The translations under genes and the position numbers were made by a program. Positions 49,751 through 58,649 of a stretch of DNA of 64,000 nt are shown here, piece by piece. The notes under the pieces were generated by a model. It saw only the letters and a program-made list of their open reading frames with translations. It was not told the origin of the DNA and searched no databases. The stretch is taken from the NCBI GenBank assembly GCA_003452935.1, contig DMMY01000006.1:17672-81671 (forward strand), in the 5' to 3' direction. Every line of letters begins with the position of its first letter. Positions within the stretch are counted from its first letter, which is position 1. The stretch is from Elusimicrobiota bacterium. GTDB taxonomy: Bacteria > Elusimicrobiota > Elusimicrobia > UBA1565 > UBA9628.

Positions 49751-50854
49751 ATGGAAACCATCGATGCGGTCGTCGTCGGCGCCGGGGTCGTGGGCCTGGC
49801 CTGCGCCTCGCGCCTGGCCCGGCCGGACAACAACGTCGTGGTCCTCGAGCGGCACTCCCGCCACGGCCTGGAGACGTCCTCGCGCAACAGCGAGGTCATC
49901 CACGCCGGCCTCTATTATCCCGCCGACAGCCTCAAGGCCAGGCTCTGCGTGGAGGGACGCCGCCGCCTCTATGAACTGAGCCAACGCCACGGCGTATTCT
50001 GCCGGAAGACCGGCAAGCTCATGGTCGCCTGCGCCCCCGACGAGACGCCAAAGCTCGAGGCGCTCCTCAGGCAAGGCCGGGTCAACGGCGTCGAAGGGCT
50101 CGAAATGGTGGATAGAGCCGGGATCGCCGGGCTGGCCGACGGCGTGCGCGCCGTCGCGGGGCTATGGTCGCCGGAAACCGGCATCGTAGACACCGAGGAA
50201 CTCATGCGCCATTTCCTGCTCAAGGCCCAGGACGCCGGCGCCATTTTCCTTTGGAACTCGGAACTCTCGGCCGTGGAACGCAAGGACGGAGTTTACCTCC
50301 TGCGCGTCAAGGGCATGGCTGACCCCATCCCGGCCCGCCGCGTGGTCAATGCCGCGGGCCTGCACTCGGACGTCGTCGCGGGCCTGGCCGGCATCGACGC
50401 GGCCGCGGCCGGCTACCGGCTTCACTGGTTCAAGGGGGAATACTTCAGCCTGCGCCAATCTCTGCCCATCAAACCCCTGGTCTATCCCGTACCCGCGACT
50501 CACAGCCTCGGCATCCACCTGGCCGTGGACCGGCAGGGCCGCCACCGCTTCGGCCCGAACGCCTTCCCGGTGACGAGCCTCGACTATGACGTCGACCTCG
50601 GCCATCGCCAGGCCTTCCATGAAGCCGCTTCGCGATATCTGCCGGGACTCAAAATCGAGGATCTCAGCGCGGGCACGGCGGGCATCCGGCCCAAACTCTC
50701 GGCGGACGGCGCGTTCCGGGATTTCGTCATCGCCGAGGAATCGGCCCGGGGCCTGCCCGGCTGGGTCAATCTCATCGGCATAGATTCCCCGGGCTTGACC
50801 TCCAGTCCGGCCATCGCCGAACTCGCGGCCAATTTGCTAGAATGGGACGCTTGA
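49751..50854 (+). CDS. lhgO: L-2-hydroxyglutarate oxidase/dehydrogenase family FAD enzyme
   Basis: 367 residues. N-terminal FAD-binding Rossmann motif DAVVVGAGVVGLACASRLA (about 5-23), then SSRNSEVIHAGLYYPADSLKARLCVEGRRRLYELSQRHGVFCRKTGKLMVA, typical of LhgO/YgaF, and a second FAD contact VVNAAGLHSDVVAG. Oxidises L-2-hydroxyglutarate to 2-oxoglutarate, electrons to quinone. Start at 49751 given by the FAD motif; frame open upstream. Its end overlaps the TatT gene by 13 bp, tying it to the TRAP transporter, which may import the substrate. Confidence 0.88.
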   Translation: METIDAVVVGAGVVGLACASRLARPDNNVVVLERHSRHGLETSSRNSEVIHAGLYYPADSLKARLCVEGRRRLYELSQRHGVFCRKTGKLMVACAPDETPKLEALLRQGRVNGVEGLEMVDRAGIAGLADGVRAVAGLWSPETGIVDTEELMRHFLLKAQDAGAIFLWNSELSAVERKDGVYLLRVKGMADPIPARRVVNAAGLHSDVVAGLAGIDAAAAGYRLHWFKGEYFSLRQSLPIKPLVYPVPATHSLGIHLAVDRQGRHRFGPNAFPVTSLDYDVDLGHRQAFHEAASRYLPGLKIEDLSAGTAGIRPKLSADGAFRDFVIAEESARGLPGWVNLIGIDSPGLTSSPAIAELAANLLEWDA

Positions 50855-51708
50855 GAAAAATAGCGTTCCTGCTTCCTTTTTTCGCGTTTTCCGGGTGCAG
50901 CTTCAAGACCCTGGCTCTTCACTCGACCGCCGAGCTCCTGGATGTCGGAGTCGCGGCCTATTATGACGAGTCCGACACCCAACTGGCCAAGGACTCCATG
51001 GCCTCGCAGCTCAAGTTCGTGGAGGGTTTGCTGCGCAATGAGCCGACCAATGAACGCCTCAACCTGCTGGCCGCCCAAGGCTTCGGCAGCTACGCCTTTC
51101 TCTTCATCGAGGACGTCGAGCCCGAGCGGGCCAAACCCCTCTATTTGCGAGGCCGCGATTACGCCTTGCGCAGCCTAGCCGGCCGCCCGGCGCTGGCCAA
51201 CCCGGCCGCGTTGACGCCGGACGAATTGGACCAAGCCCTGGGCCAGGCGGCCAAGGCCGACGCGCCGGCCCTTTTCTGGGGGGCGTTCTGTTGGGCCGCG
51301 TTCATCAATCTCTCGAAAGGATCGGCGGACGCGCTGGCGCAGCTGCCCAAGGCCGTCTCTTTCATGAAGAGAGCGCAGGCGCTCGATCCGCAGTACAATT
51401 TCGCGGGCGCGGACCTCTTTTTTGGAACCTATTTCGCGTCCCGGCCCAGGATGCTCGGAGGAGATCCGGAAAAAGCCAAGACTCATTTCCTCTGGGCGAA
51501 ACGCATCACCAGCGGCAAATACCTGATGACCTACGTCCTGGAAGCCAAAACCCTGGCCGTGGCCCTCCAGGACCGGGCTCTTTTCGACAGCCTGCTGGCC
51601 AAGGTCCGGGAAGGGCAGGCCGGCGCCTTGCCCGGAGCGCGGCTCGCCGACGAGGTGGCCAAGCTCAAGGCCGCGGCTCTTAAAGAGAAGGCCGATGACC
51701 TTTTTTAG
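50842..51708 (+). CDS. TRAP-associated lipoprotein TatT
   Basis: 288 residues. Lipoprotein signal with lipobox FSGC (Cys about 19). Helical, TPR-like chain typical of TatT (AAYYDESDTQLAKDSMASQLKFVEGLLRNEP; LYLRGRDYALRSL; PALFWGAFCWAAFINLSKGSADALAQLPKAVSFMKRAQALDPQYNFAGADLFFGTY). In Treponema TatT forms a trimer that passes hydrophobic carboxylic ligands to the TRAP binding protein. Overlaps both neighbours (13 and 14 bp). Confidence 0.85.
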   Translation: MGRLRKIAFLLPFFAFSGCSFKTLALHSTAELLDVGVAAYYDESDTQLAKDSMASQLKFVEGLLRNEPTNERLNLLAAQGFGSYAFLFIEDVEPERAKPLYLRGRDYALRSLAGRPALANPAALTPDELDQALGQAAKADAPALFWGAFCWAAFINLSKGSADALAQLPKAVSFMKRAQALDPQYNFAGADLFFGTYFASRPRMLGGDPEKAKTHFLWAKRITSGKYLMTYVLEAKTLAVALQDRALFDSLLAKVREGQAGALPGARLADEVAKLKAAALKEKADDLF

Positions 51709-52753
51709 CCTCGCGCTGCCTTGGCTTCTGGCCTGCGCGCCCTCCTGGGCCGCGGACGCTGCGGGCGTTAAGGTCATCAAGTTCGCCACCTTGGCTCCGA
51801 CCGGCTCGCCGTGGATGGAAGTGATGAACGGCCTCAACGTCGAGCTGCAGGCCAAGACCGCGGGGCGGGTCAAGTTCAAGATGTATCCGGACGGAGTCCA
51901 GGGCGAGGACAAGGACGTGGTCAAGAAGATCCGCATCGGCCAGCTCCACGCCGCCGGCTTCACGGGCGTGGGCCTGGGAGAGATCGCGCCCGAAGTACGC
52001 ATCTTGGACGCGCCCTGGCTTTTCCGCAACGATGATGAAGTTGAATTCATCCATCAGTCCTTCGCCAAGGAGCTCAACGCCGCGCTGGAGAAGGCCGGCT
52101 ACGTCCTGCTGGGCTGGACCGAGCTGGGTTGGGTCCATGTCTTCAGCAAGACTCCCATCAACTCGCCCGAGGACATGAAAAAGGCCAAGATGTGGGTTTG
52201 GGAAGGCGATCCCATCGCCCAGGCCGCCTATCGGGCCCTGGGGATAAAGCCCATTCCGCTTTCCGTCGTGGACGTCATGTCGTCTTTGGAGACCGGCATG
52301 ATCGACGCGGTCTACGGCCCGCCCTTGGGAGTGACCGCCTTGCAGTGGTTCCGCCGCGTCAAGCACATCTACGCCGCGCCCATGGCGGACTCGTCGGGCG
52401 CGGTGCTCATCTCCAAGAAGATGTTCGAAAGCCTCTCCGAAGCGGACCGCAAGACCCTTCTCGAAGTCAGCGCCAAACATCTGCGCCGGCTCAACTTGCT
52501 CTCCCGCCAGGAGAACGAGGACGCGCTCGTCTCCCTCCAGAAGCAGGGCCTCAAGCTCTCCGCGAGGCCCACGCCCGAGGAAGCGAGGCGTTTTGAGGAA
52601 CTGGGCCGGCAGGCCCGCCAGGACTTGGCCGGCTCGCTTTTCTCGGCCGAACTTCTCGAACGGGTGGAGCAAGCCCTGGCCAGGCGCAGGGCCGAGAGCG
52701 GCCAGCCAAAATCCGGAGCGGGACGACCCGGTGGAAAAGCTCAGAAGAGCTGA
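51695..52753 (+). CDS. dctP: TRAP transporter solute-binding protein DctP
   Basis: 352 residues with signal peptide (MTFFSLALPWLLACAPSWAADA). DctP fold: IKFATLAPTGSPWMEVMNGLN, GEDKDVVKKIRIGQLHAAGFTGVGL, a conserved Arg region and FSKTPINSPEDMKKAKMWVWEGDPI. Periplasmic, binds an organic acid. The positively charged C-terminal tail (RRRAESGQPKSGAGRPGGKAQKS) is unusual for a binding protein. DctQ starts inside its last 23 bp. Confidence 0.92.
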   Translation: MTFFSLALPWLLACAPSWAADAAGVKVIKFATLAPTGSPWMEVMNGLNVELQAKTAGRVKFKMYPDGVQGEDKDVVKKIRIGQLHAAGFTGVGLGEIAPEVRILDAPWLFRNDDEVEFIHQSFAKELNAALEKAGYVLLGWTELGWVHVFSKTPINSPEDMKKAKMWVWEGDPIAQAAYRALGIKPIPLSVVDVMSSLETGMIDAVYGPPLGVTALQWFRRVKHIYAAPMADSSGAVLISKKMFESLSEADRKTLLEVSAKHLRRLNLLSRQENEDALVSLQKQGLKLSARPTPEEARRFEELGRQARQDLAGSLFSAELLERVEQALARRRAESGQPKSGAGRPGGKAQKS

Positions 52754-53231
52754 GTCGTTCCTGCTCGCCGCGGAAAGCGCCATCCTGGTGGCCATCCTTA
52801 TCTTCATGATCGTCATGTCCTTCGTCCAGGTCATGCTGCGGCAGTTTTTCGGCGGCGGCACCCTGTGGGGGGACACGCTTCTGCGCCACCTGGTCCTATG
52901 GCTCGGCTTCCTGGGCGCGGCCCTGGCCTCGGCCGAGGAAAAGCATTTCGCCTTCGAGGCGCTCAGCGAGCGACTCCCGCCCCGCGTGCATGGGGCGGCC
53001 GCGTTCCTGTCGCGTTTGGGCGCCGCCGTCGTGGCGCTCTTGTTGGCGCGAGCCTCCTGGGCCTTCCTGCTCGATGAAAAAGCCGCGGGCAACGAGCTCT
53101 TCACCTTGGGACCCATGGCCGTTGCCGGCTGGCCCTTCGCCATTATACTGCCCGCGGGATTCCTGCTGGTGGCTCTCCACGCTTTACTGCGCATGTTCGG
53201 GCCGGCGCCTGGAGCCGGGAAGAGCCCATGA
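52731..53231 (+). CDS. dctQ: TRAP transporter small subunit DctQ
   Basis: 166 residues from GTG 52731, overlapping dctP by 23 bp with a GGAG site upstream. Four membrane helices (LLAAESAILVAILIFMIVMSF, LRHLVLWLGFLGAALASAEE, VVALLLARASWAFLL, FAIILPAGFLLVALHALLRM) and the characteristic LRQFF and EEKHFAFEAL motifs. Overlaps dctM by 4 bp. Scaffold subunit of the sodium-driven permease. Confidence 0.88.
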   Translation: MEKLRRAESFLLAAESAILVAILIFMIVMSFVQVMLRQFFGGGTLWGDTLLRHLVLWLGFLGAALASAEEKHFAFEALSERLPPRVHGAAAFLSRLGAAVVALLLARASWAFLLDEKAAGNELFTLGPMAVAGWPFAIILPAGFLLVALHALLRMFGPAPGAGKSP

Positions 53232-54502
53232 TCTGGCTGCTGACGGCCGCTGTCGCGGCCTTGGCGTTTCTCGGCATGCCCATCTTCGCGCTCATGGGGG
53301 GGCTAGCCCTTTGGCTCTTCCACGCCGTCCAAATTTCGTCCACCGCGGTCATTATCGAGCTCTACCGCCTGGCCACCTTGCCCGCGCTCATCGCCATACC
53401 TTTGTTCACGTTCGCCGGCTTCGCGCTAGCCGAGAGCGGAGCGCCGCGGCGCCTGGTGAACCTCGCCGAAGCCTTCTTCGGCTGGCTGCCCGGCGGGGTA
53501 GCCATAGCCGCGCTGTTGGCCTGCGCCCTCTTCACCGCGTTCACCGGGGCCTCGGGAGTCACCATCATCGCCTTGGGAGGGCTCATCTACCCTCTGCTGC
53601 GGCGGCAGAAATACCCCGAGAATTTTTCCCTGGGCTTGGTGACGACCACGGGCAGCCTGGGGCTGCTCTTTCCGCCCAGCCTGCCCATCATCCTGTATGC
53701 CTTGGTGGGCAAGGTGTCCATCGACCGGCTCTTCGCCGCCGCGGCGGTTCCCGGGGCCCTGCTCCTGCTCATCCTCGGCGGCTACGCCATGCTGACCGCC
53801 TCGCGCCACGGCGTGGGCCGCATCCCTTTCACCAAGGCCGCCTGCGCCAAGGCCTTGCGCGAGGCGATCTGGGAACTCCCCCTGCCCTTTCTCATCATCG
53901 GAGGCATCTACGGCGGCAAGTTCACGGCGTCCGAGGCCGCGGCCATCATGTCTTTCTACGTCGTCACGGTCGAAGTCTTCGTGTACCGGGACCTCTCCTG
54001 GCGGGCCCTTCCCGGCGTCATGCGCCGCAGCATGATGCTCGTCGGCGCCATCCTCATCGTCCTGGGCGCGGCCTTGGGCCTGACCAACTATCTCATCGAC
54101 GCGGAGGTTCCAGCGCGCATCTTCGGCTTCTTGAGCGGCCATCTGAGCAGCCGGTGGGCTTTCCTAGCCTGCCTCAACGCATTTCTCCTGGTGGTCAACA
54201 TGGTGGAGATATTCTCGGCCATCATCATCGTGGTTCCCATCATCGTGCCCGTGGCGGCTCAATACGGAATCGACCCCATCCACCTGGGAACCCTGTTCCT
54301 GCTCAACCTGGAGATCGGCTACATGACTCCGCCCCTGGGGCTCAACCTCTTTCTCTCCAGCCGGCGTTTCGACAAGCCCCTGCCGCTGCTCTACCGGGCG
54401 ACGCTGCCCTTCTGGGCCGTGCTCCTGGCCGCCTTGGCGCTGGTCACCTACGTCCCGCGCCTGAGCCTATGGCTTCCCGACATCCTAAAATTGGGGTCTT
54501 AA
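53228..54502 (+). CDS. dctM: TRAP transporter large permease DctM
   Basis: 424 residues, about 12 helices. DctM motifs: LFTFAGFALAESGAPRRLVNLAEAFFGWLPGG, TGASGVTIIALGGLIYPLL, TTTGSLGLLFPPSLPIILYA, the second GAILIVLGAALGLTNYLI half, and GYMTPPLGLNLFL at the end. Carries out sodium-coupled uptake of the DctP-bound acid. Complete, no lesions. Confidence 0.94.
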   Translation: MIWLLTAAVAALAFLGMPIFALMGGLALWLFHAVQISSTAVIIELYRLATLPALIAIPLFTFAGFALAESGAPRRLVNLAEAFFGWLPGGVAIAALLACALFTAFTGASGVTIIALGGLIYPLLRRQKYPENFSLGLVTTTGSLGLLFPPSLPIILYALVGKVSIDRLFAAAAVPGALLLLILGGYAMLTASRHGVGRIPFTKAACAKALREAIWELPLPFLIIGGIYGGKFTASEAAAIMSFYVVTVEVFVYRDLSWRALPGVMRRSMMLVGAILIVLGAALGLTNYLIDAEVPARIFGFLSGHLSSRWAFLACLNAFLLVVNMVEIFSAIIIVVPIIVPVAAQYGIDPIHLGTLFLLNLEIGYMTPPLGLNLFLSSRRFDKPLPLLYRATLPFWAVLLAALALVTYVPRLSLWLPDILKLGS

Positions 54503-54503
54503 C

Positions 54504-55394
54504 ATGAAATCACCCTCACGAAACAGCGATCTCTCTGCCGCGGAGAAAACCCGGCTGCTGCAGCGCATCCAGTCCTCGCCCGCCTACATGAAAGCCTATG
54601 AGGATACGAAATTCCTCCAGCGCCGGGAATTACGACCCGTGCGTCTGCAGCTGGAACTCCTCAAACCCGAGATGATCCTCGCCGCGCACAAGATCAAATC
54701 CACCATCGTGGTCTTCGGCTCCGCGCGCATCGCCCATCCCGAGGCCGCGCGCCGCGAGCTCGCCGACGCCCAGGCCCGCGCCAAGGCCGATTCCGAGGAC
54801 TACGATTTGGCCCAGGCCGTCAACCAGGCCCGGATGAAGGTGGAATTCTCGCGCTACTACGCGGAAGCCAGGCGCTTTGCCGCCATCATCTCCCGCGCCC
54901 AGCAGTCGGACAAGCGCCTGGAGTTCGTCATCGTCACGGGAGGGGGGCCAGGCATCATGGAGGCGGCCAACCGCGGAGCTTTCGAAACCGGCTGCCGGTC
55001 GATCGGCCTCAACATCACCCTGCCGCATGAGCAATATCCCAATCCCTTCATCTCGCCGGAGCTTTCCTTCCAATTTCACTACTTCGCCCTGCGCAAGATG
55101 CATTTCATGATGCGCGCCCGCGCCATGGTCGCCTTCCCCGGAGGCTTCGGGACTCTCGACGAGCTCTTCGAGACCTTGACCCTGGTCCAGACCAGCAAGA
55201 AGCGGCCCATCCCCATCGTGCTCTTCGGCAAGGAATTCTGGAAAAGGGTCATTGATTTCAACTATCTGGCCGAGACCGGAATGATCTCCTGGAAGGACAC
55301 CCGGCTCATCGCCATCGTGGAGAAGGCGGAGGAAGGCTGGGCCCATATCCGCAACTTCTGGAAGGAGCACAGGCGCGGCAGCCGCATGCCGTAG
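54504..55394 (+). CDS. LOG family protein (PGGxGTxxE)
   Basis: 296 residues. Rossmann-type fold with VFGSARI, VTGGGPGIMEAANRGA and catalytic motif AFPGGFGTLDELFE; KMHFMMRARAMV precedes it. LOG proteins are nucleoside 5'-monophosphate phosphoribohydrolases (cytokinin type) or related nucleotide-binding proteins. A long N-terminal helical extension (residues 1-100) is like bacterial TIGR00730 members of the longer class. Starts 1 bp after dctM, but a role in transport is not implied. Confidence 0.88.
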   Translation: MKSPSRNSDLSAAEKTRLLQRIQSSPAYMKAYEDTKFLQRRELRPVRLQLELLKPEMILAAHKIKSTIVVFGSARIAHPEAARRELADAQARAKADSEDYDLAQAVNQARMKVEFSRYYAEARRFAAIISRAQQSDKRLEFVIVTGGGPGIMEAANRGAFETGCRSIGLNITLPHEQYPNPFISPELSFQFHYFALRKMHFMMRARAMVAFPGGFGTLDELFETLTLVQTSKKRPIPIVLFGKEFWKRVIDFNYLAETGMISWKDTRLIAIVEKAEEGWAHIRNFWKEHRRGSRMP

Positions 55395-55416
55395 GCGGCC
55401 CACGCCATTTACGCCG

Positions 55417-56694
55417 ATGCTGCCGCGCGGGGGCGCCCTTATCGCCGCCTTGCTGGTCCTGCCGACGGCGGCTCAAGCGCGCCTGAGTCCGGCCGCGGAA
55501 CGGCATCTCGACGAGGGCATCCGCCATCTTTACAGCCTGGACTACGAGGCCTGCCGCGGTTCCTTCAGGAAAATCATCGAAACCGAACCGGACAATCCAG
55601 CCGGATATCTCTTCGAAGCCGGGGCCATATGGTGGCAGGCCGCCGCCGAATACGGGCTTTTCAAGGGCACCCCGACCCTGCAGGGACTCTTCGAGCAGGA
55701 CGTCGAAGCCGCGCTGCGCAAGTCCAAGGAGCTCTTTGACGCCAAGGACCGGGAAACCCGGGCCGACGCCTATTTCGTCTCCGGCATGGCGCTCGGCACG
55801 AAAGGGCAATGGGATGTACTGCGCGGCCGCTATCTGCAAGCCTACTTTGACGGCAAGAAGGCCGTCAAGCATCTCAAGAAGTGCCTCAAGATCGATCCGG
55901 GATACCACGACGCGTTCCTGGGACTGGGGATCTACGACTATCAAGCCGGCCACCTGCCCGGGGCGCTCAAGCTCTCCTTTCTCCTCGGAATCCGAGGAAA
56001 CGTCAAACGCGGCCTGGAACGCATCCAGTTGGCGGCGCAAAAGGGCAGATATGGCTCCAGGCAGGCGGCCCAGTTTCTCGCCTCCATCTACATCATCGAC
56101 CAGCGCGATTTCGCCCGGGCCCTGCCCCTCGTCCAAAAGCTGAGGCAGGACTTCCCGGATAGTCCCTACTTCCAATTCCTCGATCTTTACCTGCGCCACC
56201 GGCTGGGAGATTGGGACGGCTCCACCCGCGAGGCGGAAGCTCTCTTTGGCCGTCTCAAGGCGGACCCCCCGGCCATGAAGCGCAAGCTGCTCAGCCTCGT
56301 CTGCGGGCTTACCCTGGACAAGTGCCTCGATCCCGAGCTCATGAGGCGGACCCTGCCTTGGTTCGAGCACGCGCTGGAACTGGCCCCGAATGACAGCCCG
56401 GATCCATGGCTGTCTTTCTTGCATCTGGCCCGGGGGCAGATCGCGGACATAAGCGGGTCCCGCGAAACGGCCCTCGCGGATTACAGGTGGGCGCTAGCCC
56501 ATCCGGACGCCCTGGGCCTCAACGCCCTGGCCCGAGATTGCCAGCGGAAGGCCTGCTCCCAAGCCAGCGCCCTCGACTTCCTGCGCGCGCTTTCCCGCCA
56601 TCCGGCATCGGGAGGAGATATCATTGACCCGGTGACCGCGCCGATCCGAACCCGCGCGGCTCCGCCGGAAGACGACTCCAGCCAAGATCGCTGA
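55417..56694 (+). CDS. Secreted TPR-like protein
   Basis: 425 residues with signal peptide (GALIAALLVLPTAAQA). Helical repeats throughout, TPR-like (AAERHLDEGIRHLYSLDYEACRGSF, VKHLKKCLKIDPGYHDAFLGLGIYDYQAGHLP, RDFARALPLVQKLRQDFPDSPYFQF). Ends in a charged, disordered tail. Last gene of the TRAP operon; unlike TatT it has no lipobox. Function unknown; similar periplasmic TPR proteins serve as assembly scaffolds. Confidence 0.75.
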   Translation: MLPRGGALIAALLVLPTAAQARLSPAAERHLDEGIRHLYSLDYEACRGSFRKIIETEPDNPAGYLFEAGAIWWQAAAEYGLFKGTPTLQGLFEQDVEAALRKSKELFDAKDRETRADAYFVSGMALGTKGQWDVLRGRYLQAYFDGKKAVKHLKKCLKIDPGYHDAFLGLGIYDYQAGHLPGALKLSFLLGIRGNVKRGLERIQLAAQKGRYGSRQAAQFLASIYIIDQRDFARALPLVQKLRQDFPDSPYFQFLDLYLRHRLGDWDGSTREAEALFGRLKADPPAMKRKLLSLVCGLTLDKCLDPELMRRTLPWFEHALELAPNDSPDPWLSFLHLARGQIADISGSRETALADYRWALAHPDALGLNALARDCQRKACSQASALDFLRALSRHPASGGDIIDPVTAPIRTRAAPPEDDSSQDR

Positions 56695-56709
56695 GCCTAT
56701 TCTCGCGAC

Positions 56710-56738
56710 TTGAAAATGTAATATCTTCGGGATATCCT
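56710..56738 (+). promoter_or_regulatory. Promoter of the coiled-coil pair (leaderless type)
   Basis: TTGAAA (56710-56715), 17 bp, TATCCT (56733-56738), 8 nt to ATG at 56747. Confidence 0.55.
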
Positions 56739-56746
56739 TTAAGGGC

Positions 56747-57559
56747 ATGCCCGAGGAAGACCCCTACAAGGCCTGGCTTGATGACTTCCGGCGCGAGGTG
56801 GAAAGCCTCGCGGCCCATCCGATAGAGCCTGGTGAGCAATCCGGCCGCCAGGCGCAGGCTTCCTTCGCCTCCTGGTGGAAATCAGAGCAGGAGTCGATTC
56901 TCGAGCCCGAGCCGCGATTCGACGACGCCGGCTCGGCCTCGGGCGGGACCGAGGATCAAACCGTCTCGGCCCGCGACCTTGCCGACCGGCTCGAGCGAGT
57001 GGTCCAGGAGAAAGCCGCCCTGGAAAGCCAGCTGGCCCGGCAAAAGGAGGAAAGCGCCCTGCTGCGGCAAAGGCAAGGCTCTTTCCGCGGCATCGCCGCC
57101 GAATTGGAGGCGAAACTCTCCCGGGCGCGCGAAAGCTACGAGAGCACTATCGCCAGATTGGAGCAGCAAGCGCAGCTTCTGGAAGCCCAGCTTCAAGCTC
57201 TGCGCCAGGACAAGGATGTGCTGGATAAGGCTTTCCAGCGGCTGGAGGATCGCGCGCAAACCGCGGAGAACGAGTCGCGTCAAGCCCGGGAAAGGGCGGC
57301 CGCGGCCGAGGCCCAACTCCTCGATCTGCGCCGGCGCTACGATGAAGCCGTCGGAGAGCGGGAACGGCTGCGCTTGGCCCAAGCCTCGGTGGAGGCGACC
57401 GTTTCCGAGCTCAGGCGCCAGGCCTCCGGCTATCAGGAGCGCCTCGTGCAGGCCAAAGAGATCACCGATTCAGACGTGACGCTGCTGCGCCAAGAACTGC
57501 GCGAATTCCTGGTCAAGGTTAAACGGCTTCTCTGCGAGGCCAAAGGGGATCAATCATGA
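56747..57559 (+). CDS. Coiled-coil protein
   Basis: 270 residues; residues about 75-255 are heptad-rich coiled coil (DLADRLERVVQEKAALESQL, AELEAKLSRARESYESTIAR, AFQRLEDRAQTAENESRQAR). N-terminus acidic with a conserved-looking WLDDFRREVESLA. No membrane segment. Overlaps the next gene by 4 bp. Cytoplasmic structural or adaptor role inferred only from shape. Confidence 0.7.
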   Translation: MPEEDPYKAWLDDFRREVESLAAHPIEPGEQSGRQAQASFASWWKSEQESILEPEPRFDDAGSASGGTEDQTVSARDLADRLERVVQEKAALESQLARQKEESALLRQRQGSFRGIAAELEAKLSRARESYESTIARLEQQAQLLEAQLQALRQDKDVLDKAFQRLEDRAQTAENESRQARERAAAAEAQLLDLRRRYDEAVGERERLRLAQASVEATVSELRRQASGYQERLVQAKEITDSDVTLLRQELREFLVKVKRLLCEAKGDQS

Positions 57560-58500
57560 GATTCTGGGTCTACATCAACGGAGAGGTGCCCGGCTCTTTT
57601 TCTCCCGAGGAACTGTCCAAACTGTCGGGCTTTTCCGGCACCACCTTGGTCTGTCCCGCGGAAGGGGAAATCCTGGAAAAGAACTGGCGGCGCGCCGGGG
57701 AATTTTCCGAGATCATGCCGCTCTTGGCGGAACTCTCGCGGCAGCAACAGCCGCCGCCGCCAGCCGAGCCTCCGGCCCCGGCGGACGTCGACAAGCTTCT
57801 AGACAACGCCAGCCATCGGCTTTTCAGCCATGTAGCGGAGCTCATGAAGGAGCTTGAGAACCGGCGCGAGGAAAAGGCCCTGGTCTTGTCGCTGCAGCGC
57901 CAGATCATGGACCTTAAAGACCAACTTCTGCAGGCGCGCGAACAGAACGCAAAACTCGAGACCAACCTGCCCCGCCTCGCCGAGCTGGAGGCAAGCCAAC
58001 GCCAAAGCGACGACCGCATCAGCAGCCTCGAGGCCACCCTGCACGGACGAGAGGACGCTTTGGCGCAACTGCGCATGCAACTCGAGAAGACCCGCGGCGA
58101 GCTGGAAACGGCCAAGCGGCGGTTCACGGAGACCGCCAACGACCTGACCATCCGAAACCGGCTCGTGGACAAGCTCAGCCGGGACCTCACCGAAAAGGAA
58201 GTCAGCCTGGCCAAAGCCCTGAGCCTCATCCGGAGGCTCGAGGAGGATTTGAACCGGATATGTCCCGATGCCATCCAGCCCGAATCCCGGGAACAAATCC
58301 AACAGCTCTCAACCTCCAAAGAGGGCAACGGCGCCAAACCCTCAGCGGCCGTCGACCCGGACGCGCCCCCGCGTCCCTCCTACACCACGGACGAACCTCG
58401 CATTCCCGCCAACGCAGCCGCGCCTTTGCCCGAGCAGCCCGCGGCGCAGACAGCTCTGACGAACCTCCTCAAGAAACTCATCCCTCGCCAAGATCACTGA
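57556..58500 (+). CDS. GYF_2-like plus coiled-coil protein
   Basis: 314 residues. Residues 1-55 look like the GYF_2 domain (FWVYINGEVPGSFSPEELSKL, then TTLVCPAEGEILEKNWRRAGEF), which in bacteria is tied to envelope or protein-protein binding. Residues 95-235 are coiled coil (HVAELMKELENRREEKALVLSLQRQ, ASQRQSDDRISSLEATLHGRE). Pro/Ala-rich tail ends with a short helix. Coupled by ATGA to the upstream coiled-coil gene, so both may form one complex. Confidence 0.65.
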   Translation: MRFWVYINGEVPGSFSPEELSKLSGFSGTTLVCPAEGEILEKNWRRAGEFSEIMPLLAELSRQQQPPPPAEPPAPADVDKLLDNASHRLFSHVAELMKELENRREEKALVLSLQRQIMDLKDQLLQAREQNAKLETNLPRLAELEASQRQSDDRISSLEATLHGREDALAQLRMQLEKTRGELETAKRRFTETANDLTIRNRLVDKLSRDLTEKEVSLAKALSLIRRLEEDLNRICPDAIQPESREQIQQLSTSKEGNGAKPSAAVDPDAPPRPSYTTDEPRIPANAAAPLPEQPAAQTALTNLLKKLIPRQDH

Positions 58501-58548
58501 TCCGCGCCAAACAGGCGCCGCCCTTAAATTAGCACTCCAACAAATCGA

Positions 58549-58578
58549 TTGACAGCTTTCAAACGTGCTTGCTATAAT
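58549..58578 (+). promoter_or_regulatory. groESL promoter
   Basis: Perfect TTGACA (58549-58554), 18 bp, perfect TATAAT (58573-58578). Strongest promoter in the window, with a 65-nt leader and GGAGG ribosome site (58638-58642). Contrasts with the leaderless pattern elsewhere. Confidence 0.85.
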
Positions 58579-58604
58579 TAGCAGCATGAGACGTCGAGTG
58601 CTAG
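58578..58604 (+). promoter_or_regulatory. CIRCE-like HrcA operator
   Basis: TTAGCAgca (58578-58586), 9-bp spacer, GAGTGCTAg (58596-58604): the CIRCE layout TTAGCACTC-N9-GAGTGCTAA with a weakened left arm. A perfect TTAGCACTC half-site also occurs upstream at 58529-58537, so HrcA might contact both sides of the promoter. Expected to give heat-shock control. Confidence 0.8.
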
Positions 58605-58649
58605 TTATGCCACTCACAGATACAAGACATATCATCCGGAGGTAACAAC

